Shown one piece after another: positions 22,874 to 34,566 of a DNA stretch of 64,000 bases. Both the position numbers and the translations under genes were made by a program. Source of the DNA: Spinacia oleracea (Eukaryota; Streptophyta; Magnoliopsida; Caryophyllales; Amaranthaceae); the NCBI RefSeq assembly GCF_020520425.1, contig NC_079487.1:51002719-51066718 (forward strand), read 5' to 3'. Positions within the stretch are counted from its first letter, which is position 1; each line of letters begins with the position of its first letter. Under the pieces are notes generated by a model that was not told the origin of the DNA, ran no database searches, and saw nothing but the letters and a program-made list of their open reading frames with translations.

Positions 22874-23572
22874 GTGGTGTACAATAAATATTGTACACCA
22901 AAGTAAAGTTGACTCAAAATGATTAAAAGTTATTTTTATGGACATGCTTGGATTGAGTGTAATGGATTGTAGGAGTAATAAAAGTCAAACCACTTTAATA
23001 AAAAGGCAATGAAGGTGAATTAAGGCGGTTGCAAGGAGGATGGTGTGGTGATATTGTGATGAGAAGTTGTGGTAGTGGTGGTGTTGTGAGAAGAAGGGAG
23101 GAAGGGGGATGTTATTAGTTATTACCCCCAAATTAGGGTAATAATCACCCTAGTGGGATGGTGGGTAACTATTCCCCCCATAATGAGGGTATTTGTTCCC
23201 CCTTTCCTTTTATTTTTTCCTTGCCAACACTAGCTAGCTTATTCACTTTGCCACCATTTCATCCCCTCATCATCACCTTCAATTACCTTATTTTTAGTTT
23301 GACTTTTATTACCCCTTAATGCGTTACCCTCAATCCAAACATGCCCTATATATGTAAAATTTATCTACTTTTTAGGGATAATTTTTTTTATTTTAATAAA
23401 TATTATTTTTTCAAAATTACTAATAATGTATAAAATTAACCATTTACATCTTTAAAATGTTTATCTATCAACTTTTTTTCGTATAATATAAAAGTTATAA
23501 AAAAAATAGGTTAAAGTTACAAAAGTCTGCATAAAAGTTATGTTTGATTTACAATAAATTTATTGTACACCT
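22874..23572. mobile_element. Outer MITE with palindromic ends
   Basis: The left end has GGTGTACAATAAATATTGTA followed by CACC, itself a palindrome. The right end is the inverted form, AATAAATTTATTGTACACC. A second MITE lies inside (22940-23346). The same palindromic-end plan recurs at 39321-39670 with other bases. Confidence 0.55.
22940..23346. mobile_element. Inner MITE, CATG(C/T)TTGGATTGAG termini
   Basis: GGACATGCTTGGATTGAGTG on the left is matched by the inverted CCCTCAATCCAAACATGCCC on the right. The inverted similarity continues about 80 bp, including AATAAAAGTCAAAC on both arms. The termini resemble hAT- or Harbinger-type MITEs; the target duplication is unclear. Confidence 0.75.
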
Positions 23573-23579
23573 CGTGCTC

Positions 23580-24470
23580 GCAAGAGCGGACTTGTTAGTG
23601 TTCAGATGATATGATCCAAACAAAATCAATCATTTCGCATTTCTGATGAACGTTAGAAAACTAACTGGAACGAAGTAGATAAACTCCAAGGCTTTTCCAA
23701 GTCATAGAATGGGAGCATATGCATAAAGTATGAAGCGGCCATGTTTGCAATGACAACTCTTAAGTCTTAATGACAAAGGAACAAAGGATAGATTCCCTTA
23801 GCTTTGAAACAATAAAAGGAAGTTAGAGACTCAGATCTAGCTTCATTGTTTCGACAATAAGGGACAGAATAAATCAGGTTTATTGGTTTAGTTTCAAAGC
23901 AAAAGGACGAGGAATAATTAACCCAAGAACAAGTCGACACCACATAATGCAGAAAAAACAACCTCCAACTAACTATATCTGTGGACTTATGGAGTGTATC
24001 ACAGGCCTATATATGTCCTTCAAAATACCTTCAACTTTATTAGTAAATCTTTGTTTTCTCTCGCTGTAAAACATGCATGATCACAACTAACTCTTTATCT
24101 GAGCATATATTCATTCTAATTTCTAACTAAACCTTCCCATGCATACTTAATACTTTTAAAGATGAACATTCCAGTTTAGAGATGACATTTAGATAATTCT
24201 TACCTAGAATAGGCGGGTATAAAATAAAGTATCCAGTTTTGGTTTATATTTCAATAATTCATAGTTATTTGGTACACATTCTTGATGAAATTCAGCAAAC
24301 ATTGATCCAACATGATACTTGACAGTTGACACTTGTTCATCCTACAAGTGGTCTTGTCATGTAAAATCAAGAGGAAGCTAGGAGCATTTTTCTTATCCTT
24401 AAGGAGATCTAAAGCAGAAAACTTGGCCCTTATCCACTGCATCTGCATGTTTACTAAGCCTATGCTTCTT
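23580..24470. promoter_or_regulatory. Upstream region of the first glutaredoxin gene
   Basis: No coding frame is supported. The sequence is AT-rich and includes TGACGT-poor DNA; I saw no clear cis-element beyond the TATA box listed next. Confidence 0.35.
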
Positions 24471-24477
24471 TCCATCC

Positions 24478-24485
24478 TTTATAAA
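24478..24485 (+). promoter_or_regulatory. TATA box of the first glutaredoxin gene
   Basis: TTTATAAA lies 136 bp before the ATG at 24621. Transcription would start near 24510, giving a leader of roughly 110 bases. Confidence 0.55.
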
Positions 24486-24555
24486 TTGGCGCTAGAACGT
24501 CAAAGAGCCATTCAAACTACAAGAACTTCATTACCTCAGAATACAAAGTTCCATC

Positions 24556-24573
24556 ATGGCTAAACAACCTTGA
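24556..24573 (+). other. Small upstream ORF in the glutaredoxin leader
   Basis: ATG GCT AAA CAA CCT TGA encodes five residues (MAKQP) within the predicted leader, 48 bases before the main ATG. It is in good context (ATC ATG G) and might lower translation of the main frame. This is inferred from position only. Confidence 0.4.
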
Positions 24574-24620
24574 TCTTAGCTAGCTTTCCTATAGTACACA
24601 ATCTTAGCTAGCTCAGTAAA

Positions 24621-24929
24621 ATGGAGAGAGTAAACGAATTGGCAAAGACTAAGGCAGCTGTGATATTCAGCAAGAGCACAGACTGCATGTCTCACAGTAT
24701 CGTCACACTTTTTCATGAACTTGGTGCAAGCCCAGCAGTTTATGAGCTGGATCATCATCCTAGAGGATGGGAAATGGAGTGGGCCTTACAACATTTGGGC
24801 TGTAAACCAACTGTACCTGCAGTCTTTATTGGTGGAATATATGTGGGATCAGCAACCGATGTGCTTGCTGCTCACCTTAATGGTTCTCTCAAACATAGGC
24901 TCATTCAGGCAAAAGCTATCTGGCTTTAA
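24621..24929 (+). CDS. CC-type (ROXY) glutaredoxin with altered active site (DCMS)
   Basis: An intronless gene of 102 residues, the normal length of land-plant CC-type glutaredoxins. The thioredoxin-like fold is recognisable: beta strand AAVIFSKS (12-19), active-site position 21-24, TVP loop at 64-66, VFIGG at 68-72 and a C-terminal AIWL. The A-L/I-W-L end is the motif by which many CC-type glutaredoxins bind TGA bZIP factors. The closest Arabidopsis class by look is GRXS3/4/5/7/8 (CCMS and ALWL). Here the site reads D21-C22-M23-S24, so the usual first, catalytic Cys is Asp while the second Cys remains. Class members act in nucleus and cytosol as adaptors in nitrate, redox and development signalling. 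A redox-inactive adaptor role is plausible but inferred. The ATG at 24621 gives the canonical N-terminus (MERVNELAK). A second glutaredoxin lies 1.9 kb downstream in the same orientation. Confidence 0.93.
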   Translation: MERVNELAKTKAAVIFSKSTDCMSHSIVTLFHELGASPAVYELDHHPRGWEMEWALQHLGCKPTVPAVFIGGIYVGSATDVLAAHLNGSLKHRLIQAKAIWL

Positions 24930-26650
24930 CAACTTATTGCTAAAGAATAAAGTCATACTATTATGCTTCTATCCAAAGCTTTTCCTTTCAAAAGCTTTTC
25001 GTATTTACAACGTACTATAACGAAATGTACAAAGCTCTAATACAGTCACAGTTACTAACTATGTAGGGGACTAGGGATTCAACAGGACATCAAGCTCTGT
25101 ATATCATCCTGTATTCAGGTGCAAAATCAATACTTGAATTGAAAATTAATGCATATTATATTATTATGTCCAAACCTCTATTATAATCTACAGTTACAAA
25201 CTATATAAAACCGTCAAGTTTAGCAAACAGTCTGCATATCATCCTGTATTATGGTTCAAAATCCAATAAATGAAAATTAATGCATATTCTTGGAAACATG
25301 ACTCAAAATTTGACAGAAATACCAACTAACTATCTTGGGGTAACAAAATTCAAGATATTTTCTGCATAGATTCAGATTTTCATATGACATGATTTTATAC
25401 GCCAGGAAAGAAAAATATATGAATTATTACACTTACACCAACACTAACAATGGTCTTAGAATCTTTGTTAAACCAATACTTTTGACTTCTCTGCCTCTTT
25501 TGGTAGTCAACATTCTTCCAAAGGAAGAAGACAGCTCAGTTTTATGGCCCTGGGTGCTTGGAAAAGAAAAGAGCATAAGGTTCCTATATTATTTCAATAA
25601 AGCATCTATATGTACATACAGAAACTGTGTTGAACTCGTGTTCGTTCACTACTGTTATTACCAGTATACTATTCTTTGTTGACTATTATTAAGTAAGAAC
25701 ATGATTTGAAACAAGATGCTGCTAAATTGATACTTGTTTCCCATGCATAATTGAGGCTTTTGAAGGGGGGGGGGGGGGGGGGGGGGAGATTCATCCCGCG
25801 GATTAGAATCTGATGCTACAGGTTAGAAGCCATGATTATACTATAGCAAAGTGATTTTAGAGTAAGCAGGACTAGAATTGAAGCTGATGCGCCTCACACT
25901 ACCACTACCTCTCCCTCCACTTCTCTCAAGGGGACAAAAAATTGAAAAATATGATTTATGTTGAAAAACACATGGGAAATCAGGGAATATAAGAAATAGG
26001 TGGCTTCTTATTGTGCATGAACAAAAGCTAAAGTTTGCATGGTTATGAACATTCGTTACCTTCTGAATTGATAAGCCTTGTATAGATTTTTTGTTATCGA
26101 AAAATCAGCAAAGATGTGTAAAGAATGGTTCCAATAGAAATAGGAAGAATCTTGCAGGCCCATCATATGTGAAAGAATCAGGTCAAGTTGAGGAGAATCA
26201 CGGCCCATCAAAAGCTAATCCTGACAAATCTTCTCCACATAGAAATCGGACGATGTAGATTTCAGAGAATCTAGAAGAAAACAAACCACCCTAGTTAGTA
26301 CTTAGTAGTAATTACATCTTTTTAATTTCTTTATTAATGTACTGTAAAATATGTAGTTGCAGTCACCATCATAGTGCAAAAAACCCAAGTTGTCCTTGAA
26401 AAAGCAAATGAGAAGAACATTTGGTGTATTATGGTGGCCGGCAACAGATTTAGTACTTAGTTAGTCAGTTGATTAAAATGACAGGACAAATTAGTTTAAT
26501 TATGTCAAGCAACCAAGTTGATCACTCAAAGAGAAGTACATAATAGTTCCAATCTCGTAGAAAGTAACTTAAAAAAATTTTAGCATCTAACAAAAAAGCA
26601 CAATATCTTTTCAGTCTTCTTGGACAGAAGAGGAGCCCTATACTCAAACT
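24930..26650. other. Spacer between the two glutaredoxin genes
   Basis: No gene was found. Two similar stretches near 25090-25160 and 25210-25290 (CATCCTGTATT...AAAATTAATGCATATT) are a short imperfect duplication. A run of 22 G lies at 25765-25786. The frame at 25389-25682 has no recognisable domain. Confidence 0.6.
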
Positions 26651-26655
26651 ACCCT

Positions 26656-26663
26656 TATAAATA
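26656..26663 (+). promoter_or_regulatory. TATA box of the second glutaredoxin gene
   Basis: TATAAATA lies 196 bp before the ATG at 26852; the predicted transcription start is near 26685. Confidence 0.55.
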
Positions 26664-26851
26664 GTTCATCAGGGTAATGCAAAGTTCCACCACCAAACCT
26701 AGAAAACATTTATCATATTTCTTTCTTCTATTATCCTTTGTATCTCACAAAACATCCTGCTTCCCAATAAACTCAGTTCATAGGACTGTTGGCATAACAA
26801 ATATAAGTTGTGCCACAGGACCTCTGACATTGAGTAAAAAGAAGCAATAAG

Positions 26852-27157
26852 ATGGATAAGGTGCTAAAGGTGGTCTCAGAAAATGGTGTGGTAATCTTCA
26901 GCAAGAGCTCATGTTGCCTATGCTACAGCGTTAACATTTTGTTCCAAGAACTCGGGGTTACCCCTTTCACCTATGAGATTGACAAAGACCCTGATGGCAA
27001 AGAAATGGAGAAGGCGATCATGAAGCTTGGTTGTAACACACCGGTGCCAGCAGTGTTCATTGGTGGGCAGCTGAAGGGGTCCACCAACGAGATCATGTCG
27101 CTACACCTAAGGGGTGCTCTCATCCCATTGCTCAGGCCATACCAGGGTTTTAACTAA
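26852..27157 (+). CDS. CC-type (ROXY) glutaredoxin, GRXS2-like, CCLC active site
   Basis: An intronless gene of 101 residues. The order is strand GVVIFSKSS (12-20), active site C21-C22-L23-C24, the loop PVP at 64-66, VFIGG at 68-72, STNEIMSLHLRGALIPLL and the end PYQGFN. The CCLC site and PYQ ending resemble the Arabidopsis GRXS2 subgroup, which lacks the ALWL end. This copy keeps all Cys residues expected for the family. The upstream neighbour is the DCMS paralogue; the two differ at about half of their positions, so the pair is an old duplication or separate subfamily members kept side by side. The start has context AAG ATG G. Plausible roles are glutathione-linked thiol chemistry or iron-sulphur/transcription-factor interaction. 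Confidence 0.95.
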   Translation: MDKVLKVVSENGVVIFSKSSCCLCYSVNILFQELGVTPFTYEIDKDPDGKEMEKAIMKLGCNTPVPAVFIGGQLKGSTNEIMSLHLRGALIPLLRPYQGFN

Positions 27158-30100
27158 TCATAATATCATATTTTCTATTGCTAGCTGCAGGGTCAAAAGA
27201 AATCTTTAGGTGAATAAAAGTTTAATTAGATCAACATGACAGTTGTCTAAGTAGATGGTCTATGTTATTTTACATTTAGCTAGTGTTTCAGATGGTTTAT
27301 GAGCAGCTAATGCATGTAATATTTCATTGCAATGAAAGTCATCTTTATTCTATATAAACTCAGCCCTCTGTCAATGTTAGCCTTTTGATTTTCTAGTACG
27401 GCTTAAATCAAATGTAACAGACATTGAAACATATAGTATTTAGAGAAATCCAATAAACCAAAATGGGAATAGGCTGATAATCAGTCGAAAAAAACCTACC
27501 TTCATTTCCAAATCTCAGCCAGTAAATTCAATTCTATGCTATTAATCTATCACATGGTACTGATATACCAAAATGATGTTTGCTTCAAGAGCTAGACTAT
27601 AAACCGTATCATGGAGATTGAGCCAATAATTAATCAACTATCCTAAAGAGAACTATAAGTAATTAGTTCCAAGGGAGCATGATAATTTTCTGTGTTAAAG
27701 TAGTGTTAAACATGATGAATAAGCAAAATATTAGAATCTCATTATGATCTTTTTAACAAAGCTAGTATTTTGCAATATTAATTAGTAATAGGAACATGCA
27801 TGGTCTAAGATACTCCAGAAAAGGTCTGGTCATTTCTAGAATCTCTGCTCAATCACAGGTTGATGTTAACAGCGAGAAAAGCTGTCCAAAAAACTAATAT
27901 CTTCCTCTGAACGAAAGTAATAAAGTGCACAGGAAAATATTTCAGTAACAAGAAGAGAACATATAATATGAAACTTTTGATATGTTCTCCTACCACAAAG
28001 AAGCACAAATTTAAAAAGACAAGGAGGAAGTGCCCTTCTTTTTCCAACTTTGTGGTGCTCCTACTTGCATCTTTTTATCTTAGAATATTTGATGAAAATG
28101 GACATTAGCAATCTATTCCACAATTCCCCTTTTAGAGAATATATACAAGTATGGTTTATTGACGTATACTATTTCGAGACCATTAATCCTCAACTTTCTA
28201 ATGCTACCACTTTGTAGTTTGTAGTTAGTTTGATTATAAATAATTCAGTTAGAAGACAAAATATGTATCTTCAAGGACAAGATCTAACTCTGATGAGTCA
28301 CAAATTCTGATGTTTCGAGAAGCAGCTCCTCTAACAACAACACCACAGTCATCTAGGGTACTACGACATACCAACGCCACCATAAGTTTGAAATACTACC
28401 ACACAAATTTTAATGGTATTCCTAAAATTGTCGAATTAGACTGCATTTGTTCGACTCCTGAAATCATCTAACTTGAGTCACGTTTAAAGGTTAGTTAGAG
28501 TAACCGAAACAAGTGGTACATAAAAGAATTTTATAAAGGGAGTATTCCATAACAACAAAAGAGAACCAGCTAGCCCTAATTTTACAAACATGTTGTTGTT
28601 ACTTGTTAGCTTGGAATCAGAAATACCGTTGATCCTGTACCAATCAAGTCACCATCATGAAAGATCACTTAGAATCTAGATGGATACTATTAATAACGAT
28701 ATGTTGATCCATCTATCTTTAGGTGATAAGTATGAAAGATTCTAATTCCGTTTTCACTAGTACAAGTTAGCTCATACATTTAATTTAAACTGATGTTTTT
28801 TCACTAAGCTGCATCACTAATTTTTGGCTAAAACAGAAGAATAGTGGCTAGTTTGGTACATGTAAATTCACTGAGCTTTTTGTTTCCTAGGAGCTGAGGG
28901 CCGGTAATTTAGTCAGTACATGTAAATTCTTTCTGGCAGTCTCATCCTGTGGGGCCATCTAACAATAACATATTGTGAGTTTCAGGCAACTTCTCTTATC
29001 TTAGAGATTCAATTTCTTAGATTGCCTAGGAAGTATAATATTACCCAAGACTTATATCTTTTGAGAAAATTCCATCTATTTGTCACATGTCTCAATATTC
29101 ATACTCTTGTAGTAGCTGCAGGAATGTGTATCCAGAAAGAAACCTGCAGGAATTGAATTCATTATACGATTCATCTCATCTCCTTACACTACATTAACTA
29201 TCTCATATCATTTGAAATACTGTGGTTAGAGTATGACATTCAACTAAGTATCAAAACAATTTCATAATTTATGACCTTGCTTGCTTGCTTTCCCTAGCAC
29301 CCGCATTCTGGATAGAAAAAACTGAACAAAATGGCACAGATAGTATCTATAAGAAGCAGTAAGCTAGAGTAGCAACTTTAACTTCTGCACCTCAAAATAA
29401 CTGAAGAATAATACACCACTTTTTCTTAGCTAGAAAGGCAGAGTAATTATTTGTTTTCCTTTTCCTTCTTGGGTAGAAACTTGTAACAGAATACTCTGGT
29501 CATGAAATATCTTCTCGTGCCTTTCCTAGGATTCCTATCTACAATCTTATGTGAAGAATCATATCGGAAATGTTTTGTTTCAACTTTAAAAGCAGAAATT
29601 GGCAGTGGGCATGTATTCTGAAGACACTGTAACAGACCGAAAAAGGGTTCAAGTTGTTTAAGAACAGGAAAGCGCAGTTAATGATACACTAATGACCTTG
29701 AGCTTGTTGGAAGTTCTTGGTTGAAACAACAAAGAAAAGACTGCAAAGGTGAAAGGGGGAAAATGTCTCACATCCATAAAATATCAATTGTAGAAGACTT
29801 CTGCATTTTAAGCTCGTACCATGGTAGAAGCCTAAGTTTTGTCGGACAAAAAAAAATTACCTCTTGGGATGATGTGGATGTTCCCCGGATGACTCGTACA
29901 TGTAAGAATTTTGACACGTTTTTTCGCCGGAGATTTATGTTGCCGGAACAAGTGCTTGACGGAGTGGTGCTAGTCGCCGGATTTCGGGTCAGCGGATTTT
30001 TGGGTCGTCGGAATTTGGGCTGGAGTGGTGGCTCCCGGAATGTTGTAAGGTTGAAGGTAGGTTGTATGGTTGGAGGTGGGTTGTATGGTTGGAGGTAGGT

Positions 30101-30390
30101 TGTATGATTGGAGGTAAGATGGTGAGTGAAAGTAAGGTGAAAGGTAAAAAAGTGAAGGGGTAAATATAGAGAGGGGTAGTTGTGATACTTAATAGGGCGG
30201 GTGAGTATTTATGGGGCGGGGTTTAGTAAGCCCCTTTTTTTTTATGTATGAGGATTTGAGTGTATTACTTGTGTCGGGTCGGGACAGGGGACTTGGGGAA
30301 TGTGATGTGCGGGCGGACTTAATTGGCAATGCAATGCGGGGCGGGTTGTGGGCCATTTTTTTTGTTCGCCAGCAGTTAGCTTAGTTCTAC
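27158..30390. other. Long intergenic region, no gene supported
   Basis: Up to 29700 there is AT-rich sequence without a coherent frame. The frame at 29721-30098 becomes GC-richer after 29880 (many CGCCGG words, WSGGSRNVVRLKVG) but has no known domain and ends in a short repeat, so I do not call it a gene. GGTCGGGACAGGGG-like G-rich sequence lies near 30270-30350. Confidence 0.55.
30050..30115. repeat. 18-bp minisatellite, about 3.5 copies
   Basis: GGTTGGAGGTAGGTTGTAT-like units follow one another with single-base changes (GTTGGAGGTGGGTTGTAT, ATTGGAGGTAAG). They are G/T-rich and non-coding. Confidence 0.75.
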
Positions 30391-30408
30391 TGCACCGAAA
30401 TAGCGTGA

Positions 30409-30972
30409 AATTGTCTTTTACAGCAGTGGTTCAGCCGCAACACGACAATGGTGCAGTTTGTAAATTGCAAAATCGAGATAAGTTGTTCTAATTGTTTTAT
30501 TTCGTAAGAGAGCTTGGGGTTGTTGTCATTGCACCCTCAAGAACCAAAACTATAAAAACTAACCTTAACAAACTCACTCTCGCTCTCTCACACTTTAGAA
30601 TTGTCTTTTACAGTAGTGGTTCGGCCACAGTGCGACAATTGTTCAGTTTGTAAATCGCAACATCGAGATAAGTTGTTCTAATTGTTTTATTTCGTAACAG
30701 AGCTTGGGGTTGTTGTTCGTTGCACCCTCAAGTACCAAAACTATAAAACTAACCTTAACAGACTCACTCTCGCTCTCTCACACTTCTGAATTGTCTTTTA
30801 CATCAGTGGTTCGGCCACAGCGCGACAATTTGTAAATCGCAACATCGGGATAAGTTGTTCAAATTGTTTTATTTCGTAACAGAGCGTGGGGTTGTTGTTC
30901 GTTGCACCCTCAAGTACCAAAACTATGAAACTAACCTTAACAAACTGACTCTCGCTCTCTCACACTTCTGAA
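30409..30972. repeat. Tandem repeat, 190-bp unit, three copies
   Basis: TTGTCTTTTACA begins copies at 30411, 30601 and 30791, exactly 190 bp apart. Each holds GTGGTTC(A/G)GCC, GATAAGTTGTTC, TTTTATTTCGTAA, GGGGTTGTTG, TGCACCCTCAAG and CTCACTCTCGCTCTCTCACAC. The third copy has a small deletion (GTTCAG lost near 30828) balanced by additions elsewhere. It is too short for a satellite array in this window and has no coding potential. Confidence 0.92.
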
Positions 30973-31167
30973 ATGGTATTACCATGAGCTGACGGGATTA
31001 TTTGACTAAGGGTTTGGACTTTTCAGACACATTTAATAAAATCAAACATTATTTCCGAAAATTCAAACTACAACTAATAATCGGTGGCACACATGTGATA
31101 TTAAAATATATTAAAACAAAATACAATTAAACACGATGAAATGGTGTTTTAGTTTAAAACCTTCATC

Positions 31168-31228
31168 TCATACAGTGTATCAAACTATTCAAAATCATAC
31201 AGTGTATCAAACTATTCAAAATCATACG
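31168..31228. repeat. 30-bp direct duplication
   Basis: AATCATACAGTGTATCAAAC and TATTCAA occur twice head to tail. Replication slippage is the simple explanation. Confidence 0.85.
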
Positions 31229-31329
31229 TAGTAAGTTTTAATAAAGCAACAATAAATTATAACTAGCTCTAAATTATAATTTTATGGCAAATTATTAACT
31301 TTAGTTTTTAACTTAAAACTATATCAATA

Positions 31330-32446
31330 CTTGAATTGATGTGTTATAAATTGTGATTGCCATCACCTATTTATAGGGTAGGATTATCGGAACTAGAAAC
31401 CTACTAGGATTCAACTTATCTAATTCTATTAGAATTAGATTCTAATTAAATCTATTTATTTTAGTGTTTGACTCAACAACTAATTCTAGTAGTTTCAGGA
31501 AAATAGTATAATCGGATAAATCCTAGAAACTTAAGGATTCGTAACATGCACGAACACACCAACACGCACGAACAGCCCACGAGGGGCATGCCCGCGCGCG
31601 CGGTGGGCTGGCTCGGCCCAGCAACTGCAACGCAGCCCACGAGGGGCGCGCCAGCTTGTTGGCCTTGCCACATGCTTGGCCTGGCCTTGCGTGCTTTGTC
31701 GGGCTGCTGGCTCGCCTGTTGTGCGCGGGCTTTGCTAGGCGCAGGCCTGGCTTCGTGCTGGGCCTTGCGTCTAGCAAGCTCGTCCGATGTTTATTTCATA
31801 CGTCGCGCTTCCGATTAATTTTCCGATTCCGGAATTCATTTCCGATTCGAACAATATTTAATATTTCCGATTCTGGAATTAATTTCCGTTTCGAACAAAT
31901 ATTTAATATTTCCGATTCCGGAATTCATTTCCGATTCCGATAATATTTCCGATTCCGACAGTATTTCCGTTTCCGGCAATATTTCCGATTCCGGCAATAT
32001 TTCCATTTCCGATAATATTTTCCAATACGTACCATGTTTCCGTTTTCGGCAACATCTACGACTTGGATAATATTTATATTTCCAATACGATCCATTTCCG
32101 TTTCCGGCAATATCATCGTTTTCGGAGTATTCATAATTTGCCTTTTGACGATTTCAGCTCCCACTGGAACCCAGATCCGTCTATTCCGAATATCCATAAA
32201 TGGAGTATTTAATTCACTTAAATACTTGATCCGTTCACGTACTATTTGTGTGACCCTACGGGTTCAGTCAAGAGTAAGCTGTGGATTAATATTATTAATT
32301 CCACTTGAACTGAAGCGGCCTCTAGCTAGGCATACAGTTCACTTGATCTCACTGAATTATTAACTTGTATAATTAATTAATACTGAACCGCATTTATTAG
32401 ACTTAACATTGAATGCATATTTGGACCAAGGGCATTATTTCCTTCA
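31330..32446 (-). repeat. Divergent Copia LTR fragment (minus orientation)
   Basis: From about 31540 it parallels the LTR at 43693-45101: GC-rich block, TTCCGATTCCGG array (31810-32130), GTGACCCTACGGGTTCAG and the end CATTATTTCCTTCA at 32446. The part that would carry the sense 3' end (CATAACCTAACA) is missing, so it is truncated. It abuts Copia pol remains directly at 32447, without a PPT. Confidence 0.75.
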
Positions 32447-34566
32447 CAACAGACTTCCAAGCTCAGTGATAGACAACAAAATTCCATATGACGTACTTCA
32501 CAAAACCCTTCCCTTATATGATAATTTGAAGTCTATTGGATGTCTTGCTATGGCTAGTAACCCAAGTAAAATAGCTGATAAATTTCAATAAAGAGGTGTA
32601 CCATGTTTAATGTTGGGTTACTCTGTAACTCAAAAGGGCTACCAACTACTGAATTTGACAAATAAAATAGTGTTTGTCAGTAGAGATGTGAAGTTTTTTT
32701 TAGCATGTCTTCCCATACAAGATTTTCAAACCACAAACAACCAGAAACCCACAAAACACCCTTACCTGTAATGATTGGATTGAATATGGTAGTGACACCT
32801 CTCATACTAATGAACACATACACCACCACCCTCACTCATTCTCACCAGAAAATCCACCATAACTGATAAACCTCCAAGCTGGCACAGTGATTACCATGTT
32901 GCAAACTATGCTTGTCTAATCCAACCCTAAAAAATCCAAACCGTGACTCAAACTCAAGCCACCTATGACTTCTTCTGTTTTCTAGCTAAAATAGTTAAGA
33001 ATGTTGTTCCAACAAACTATAAAGTGGTTGTGAAAACACAAGAGATGGGTGGATGCTATGAATGAAGAATTAGATGCCTTATAAACCAATAGCACTTGGA
33101 AAGTCACTGACCTACCACCTGGTAAGACAACTATTGGCTGCAAATGGTGTACATAACCAAATTTCACAGAGATGGAAGGGTGAAAAGAGACAAATGCAGA
33201 CTAGTTGTGCTAGGAAATAGACAAACATATGGTGTAGATTATGAGGAAACTTTTTCCCCAGTAGCCAAAATGGCCAATGTGAAATCTTTCCTTGTTGTAG
33301 CATCTTTAGAAGATTGGTTTGTACACCAGCTGGATGTTAAGAATGCTTTCTTGCATGGTGGTTTGCAGGAAACAACCTATATGAAGTTCCCTCCTGACTA
33401 CTGTGGCAAAGGGGGAAGAATTGTACTGGTTCAAGGAGAGGGGGAGCAGTCTCAACACAACTCTAACAAAGTTTGCAAACTCGTGAAGTCTTTATATGGT
33501 CTCAAGTAAGCTCCCATGCAATGGTTTGCCAAGCTAAGTGAGGCTCTAAAAAGTTTTCAATTCTCTCAATCAAAATCTGATTACACTTGTTCACTAAACA
33601 AGCTGGAAAATCCTTCACTGTAATTCTAGTGTATGTTGATGATCTGTTTCTGGCTTGAATGATGTGCAAGCTATTAATGACACCAAAGCCTTTCTCTCCT
33701 CTCAATTTTACATGAAAGACATGGGTGAAGTCAGGTACTTTCTTGGGATTGAGGTAGATAGATCTCATCAAGGAATCTTCCTTTCTCAAAAGAATTATAT
33801 ACTTGATCTACTTGAGGAATACAAAATGAAGAATTGAAGACCATTCAAACTTCAAATGGACAATCACTCAAAGATGTGACTGATGACATAGGTGATGTCC
33901 TTGACAATCCAGAAGCCATATCGGAAATTGCTTGGAAAGCTTATCTATCTCACCATAACCAGATGTGACACTGCATATACAGTTCATGTTTTGAACAAAT
34001 TCATGCACTAACCAACAAATGTCCATATGCAAGAAGCTAGAAAATTGCTAAGGTACCTAGCATACAACAAAGATCAAGGCATTTTATTGTCAAGTAAATC
34101 CAATGCTCAACTCACTGCTACTGTGACATCTGGATTCTACATTCTCTTGGGTGAGTCACCTATCTCAAGGAAATCAAAAAGACAAAGTGTTGTCGCAAGA
34201 AGTAGTGCAAAAGTAGAGTACAGATCAATGGTCTTAACTGTATATGAAGTAATGTGGCTCAAACATCTCCTTAGCTCCTTAGTTATCTGGGGATTAAAGA
34301 CCTAGTTACAACACTAATCAAATGTGACAATCAAGCAGCAATTGTCATTGCAGCCAACCCTGTTCATCATGAGAAGACTAAACACGTGGATATTGACTGT
34401 CACTTCATCACAGAGAAAGTTGTTGAAGGTTTGATCCAACCTATCTATGTTTCATCTCAACAACTAGCAGATGTCTTCACCAAACTGCTGCCTACTCATC
34501 AACACAATCACCTTCTATGCAAGCTAGGAGTTCAGTATTTTCACTCTCAACTTGAGGGGGAGTATT
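32447..34566 (+). pseudogene. Dead Copia pol: integrase end, reverse transcriptase, RNase H (element B)
   Basis: In order along the plus strand: integrase C-terminal-like sequence (32450-32700, with GYSVTQKGYQLLN and VFVSRDVKFF); RT N-terminal part with VDYEETFSPVAKM (about 33231-33270) and LDVKNAFLHGGL (about 33325); a stop after SLYGLK at 33509; YVDD at 33632-33643; [14 protein letters not shown] (about 33715); and RNase H end with [10 protein letters not shown] and [10 protein letters not shown] up to LEGEY at 34565. Many stops and frameshifts separate the parts. The family differs from the LTR joined to its left end and from elements C and D. Confidence 0.85.

Noticed and set aside
25765-25786. 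G-quadruplex regulatory element between the glutaredoxin genes
   Set aside because: It is a pure 22-G homopolymer like others in the window (1139, 4620) and C runs (4193, 52366); slippage explains it and nothing links it to a promoter.
26677-26850. 57-codon upstream frame ending one base before the GRXS2-like start
   Set aside because: Its ATG lies about 20 bp after the TATA box, so probably at or before the transcription start; composition is not protein-like.
29721-30098. 125-codon frame before the minisatellite
   Set aside because: No domain, no promoter and uneven composition; the C-terminal part is repeat-derived.
30409-30972. CRISPR array
   Set aside because: Units are 190 bp with no spacer structure, and the genome is eukaryotic.
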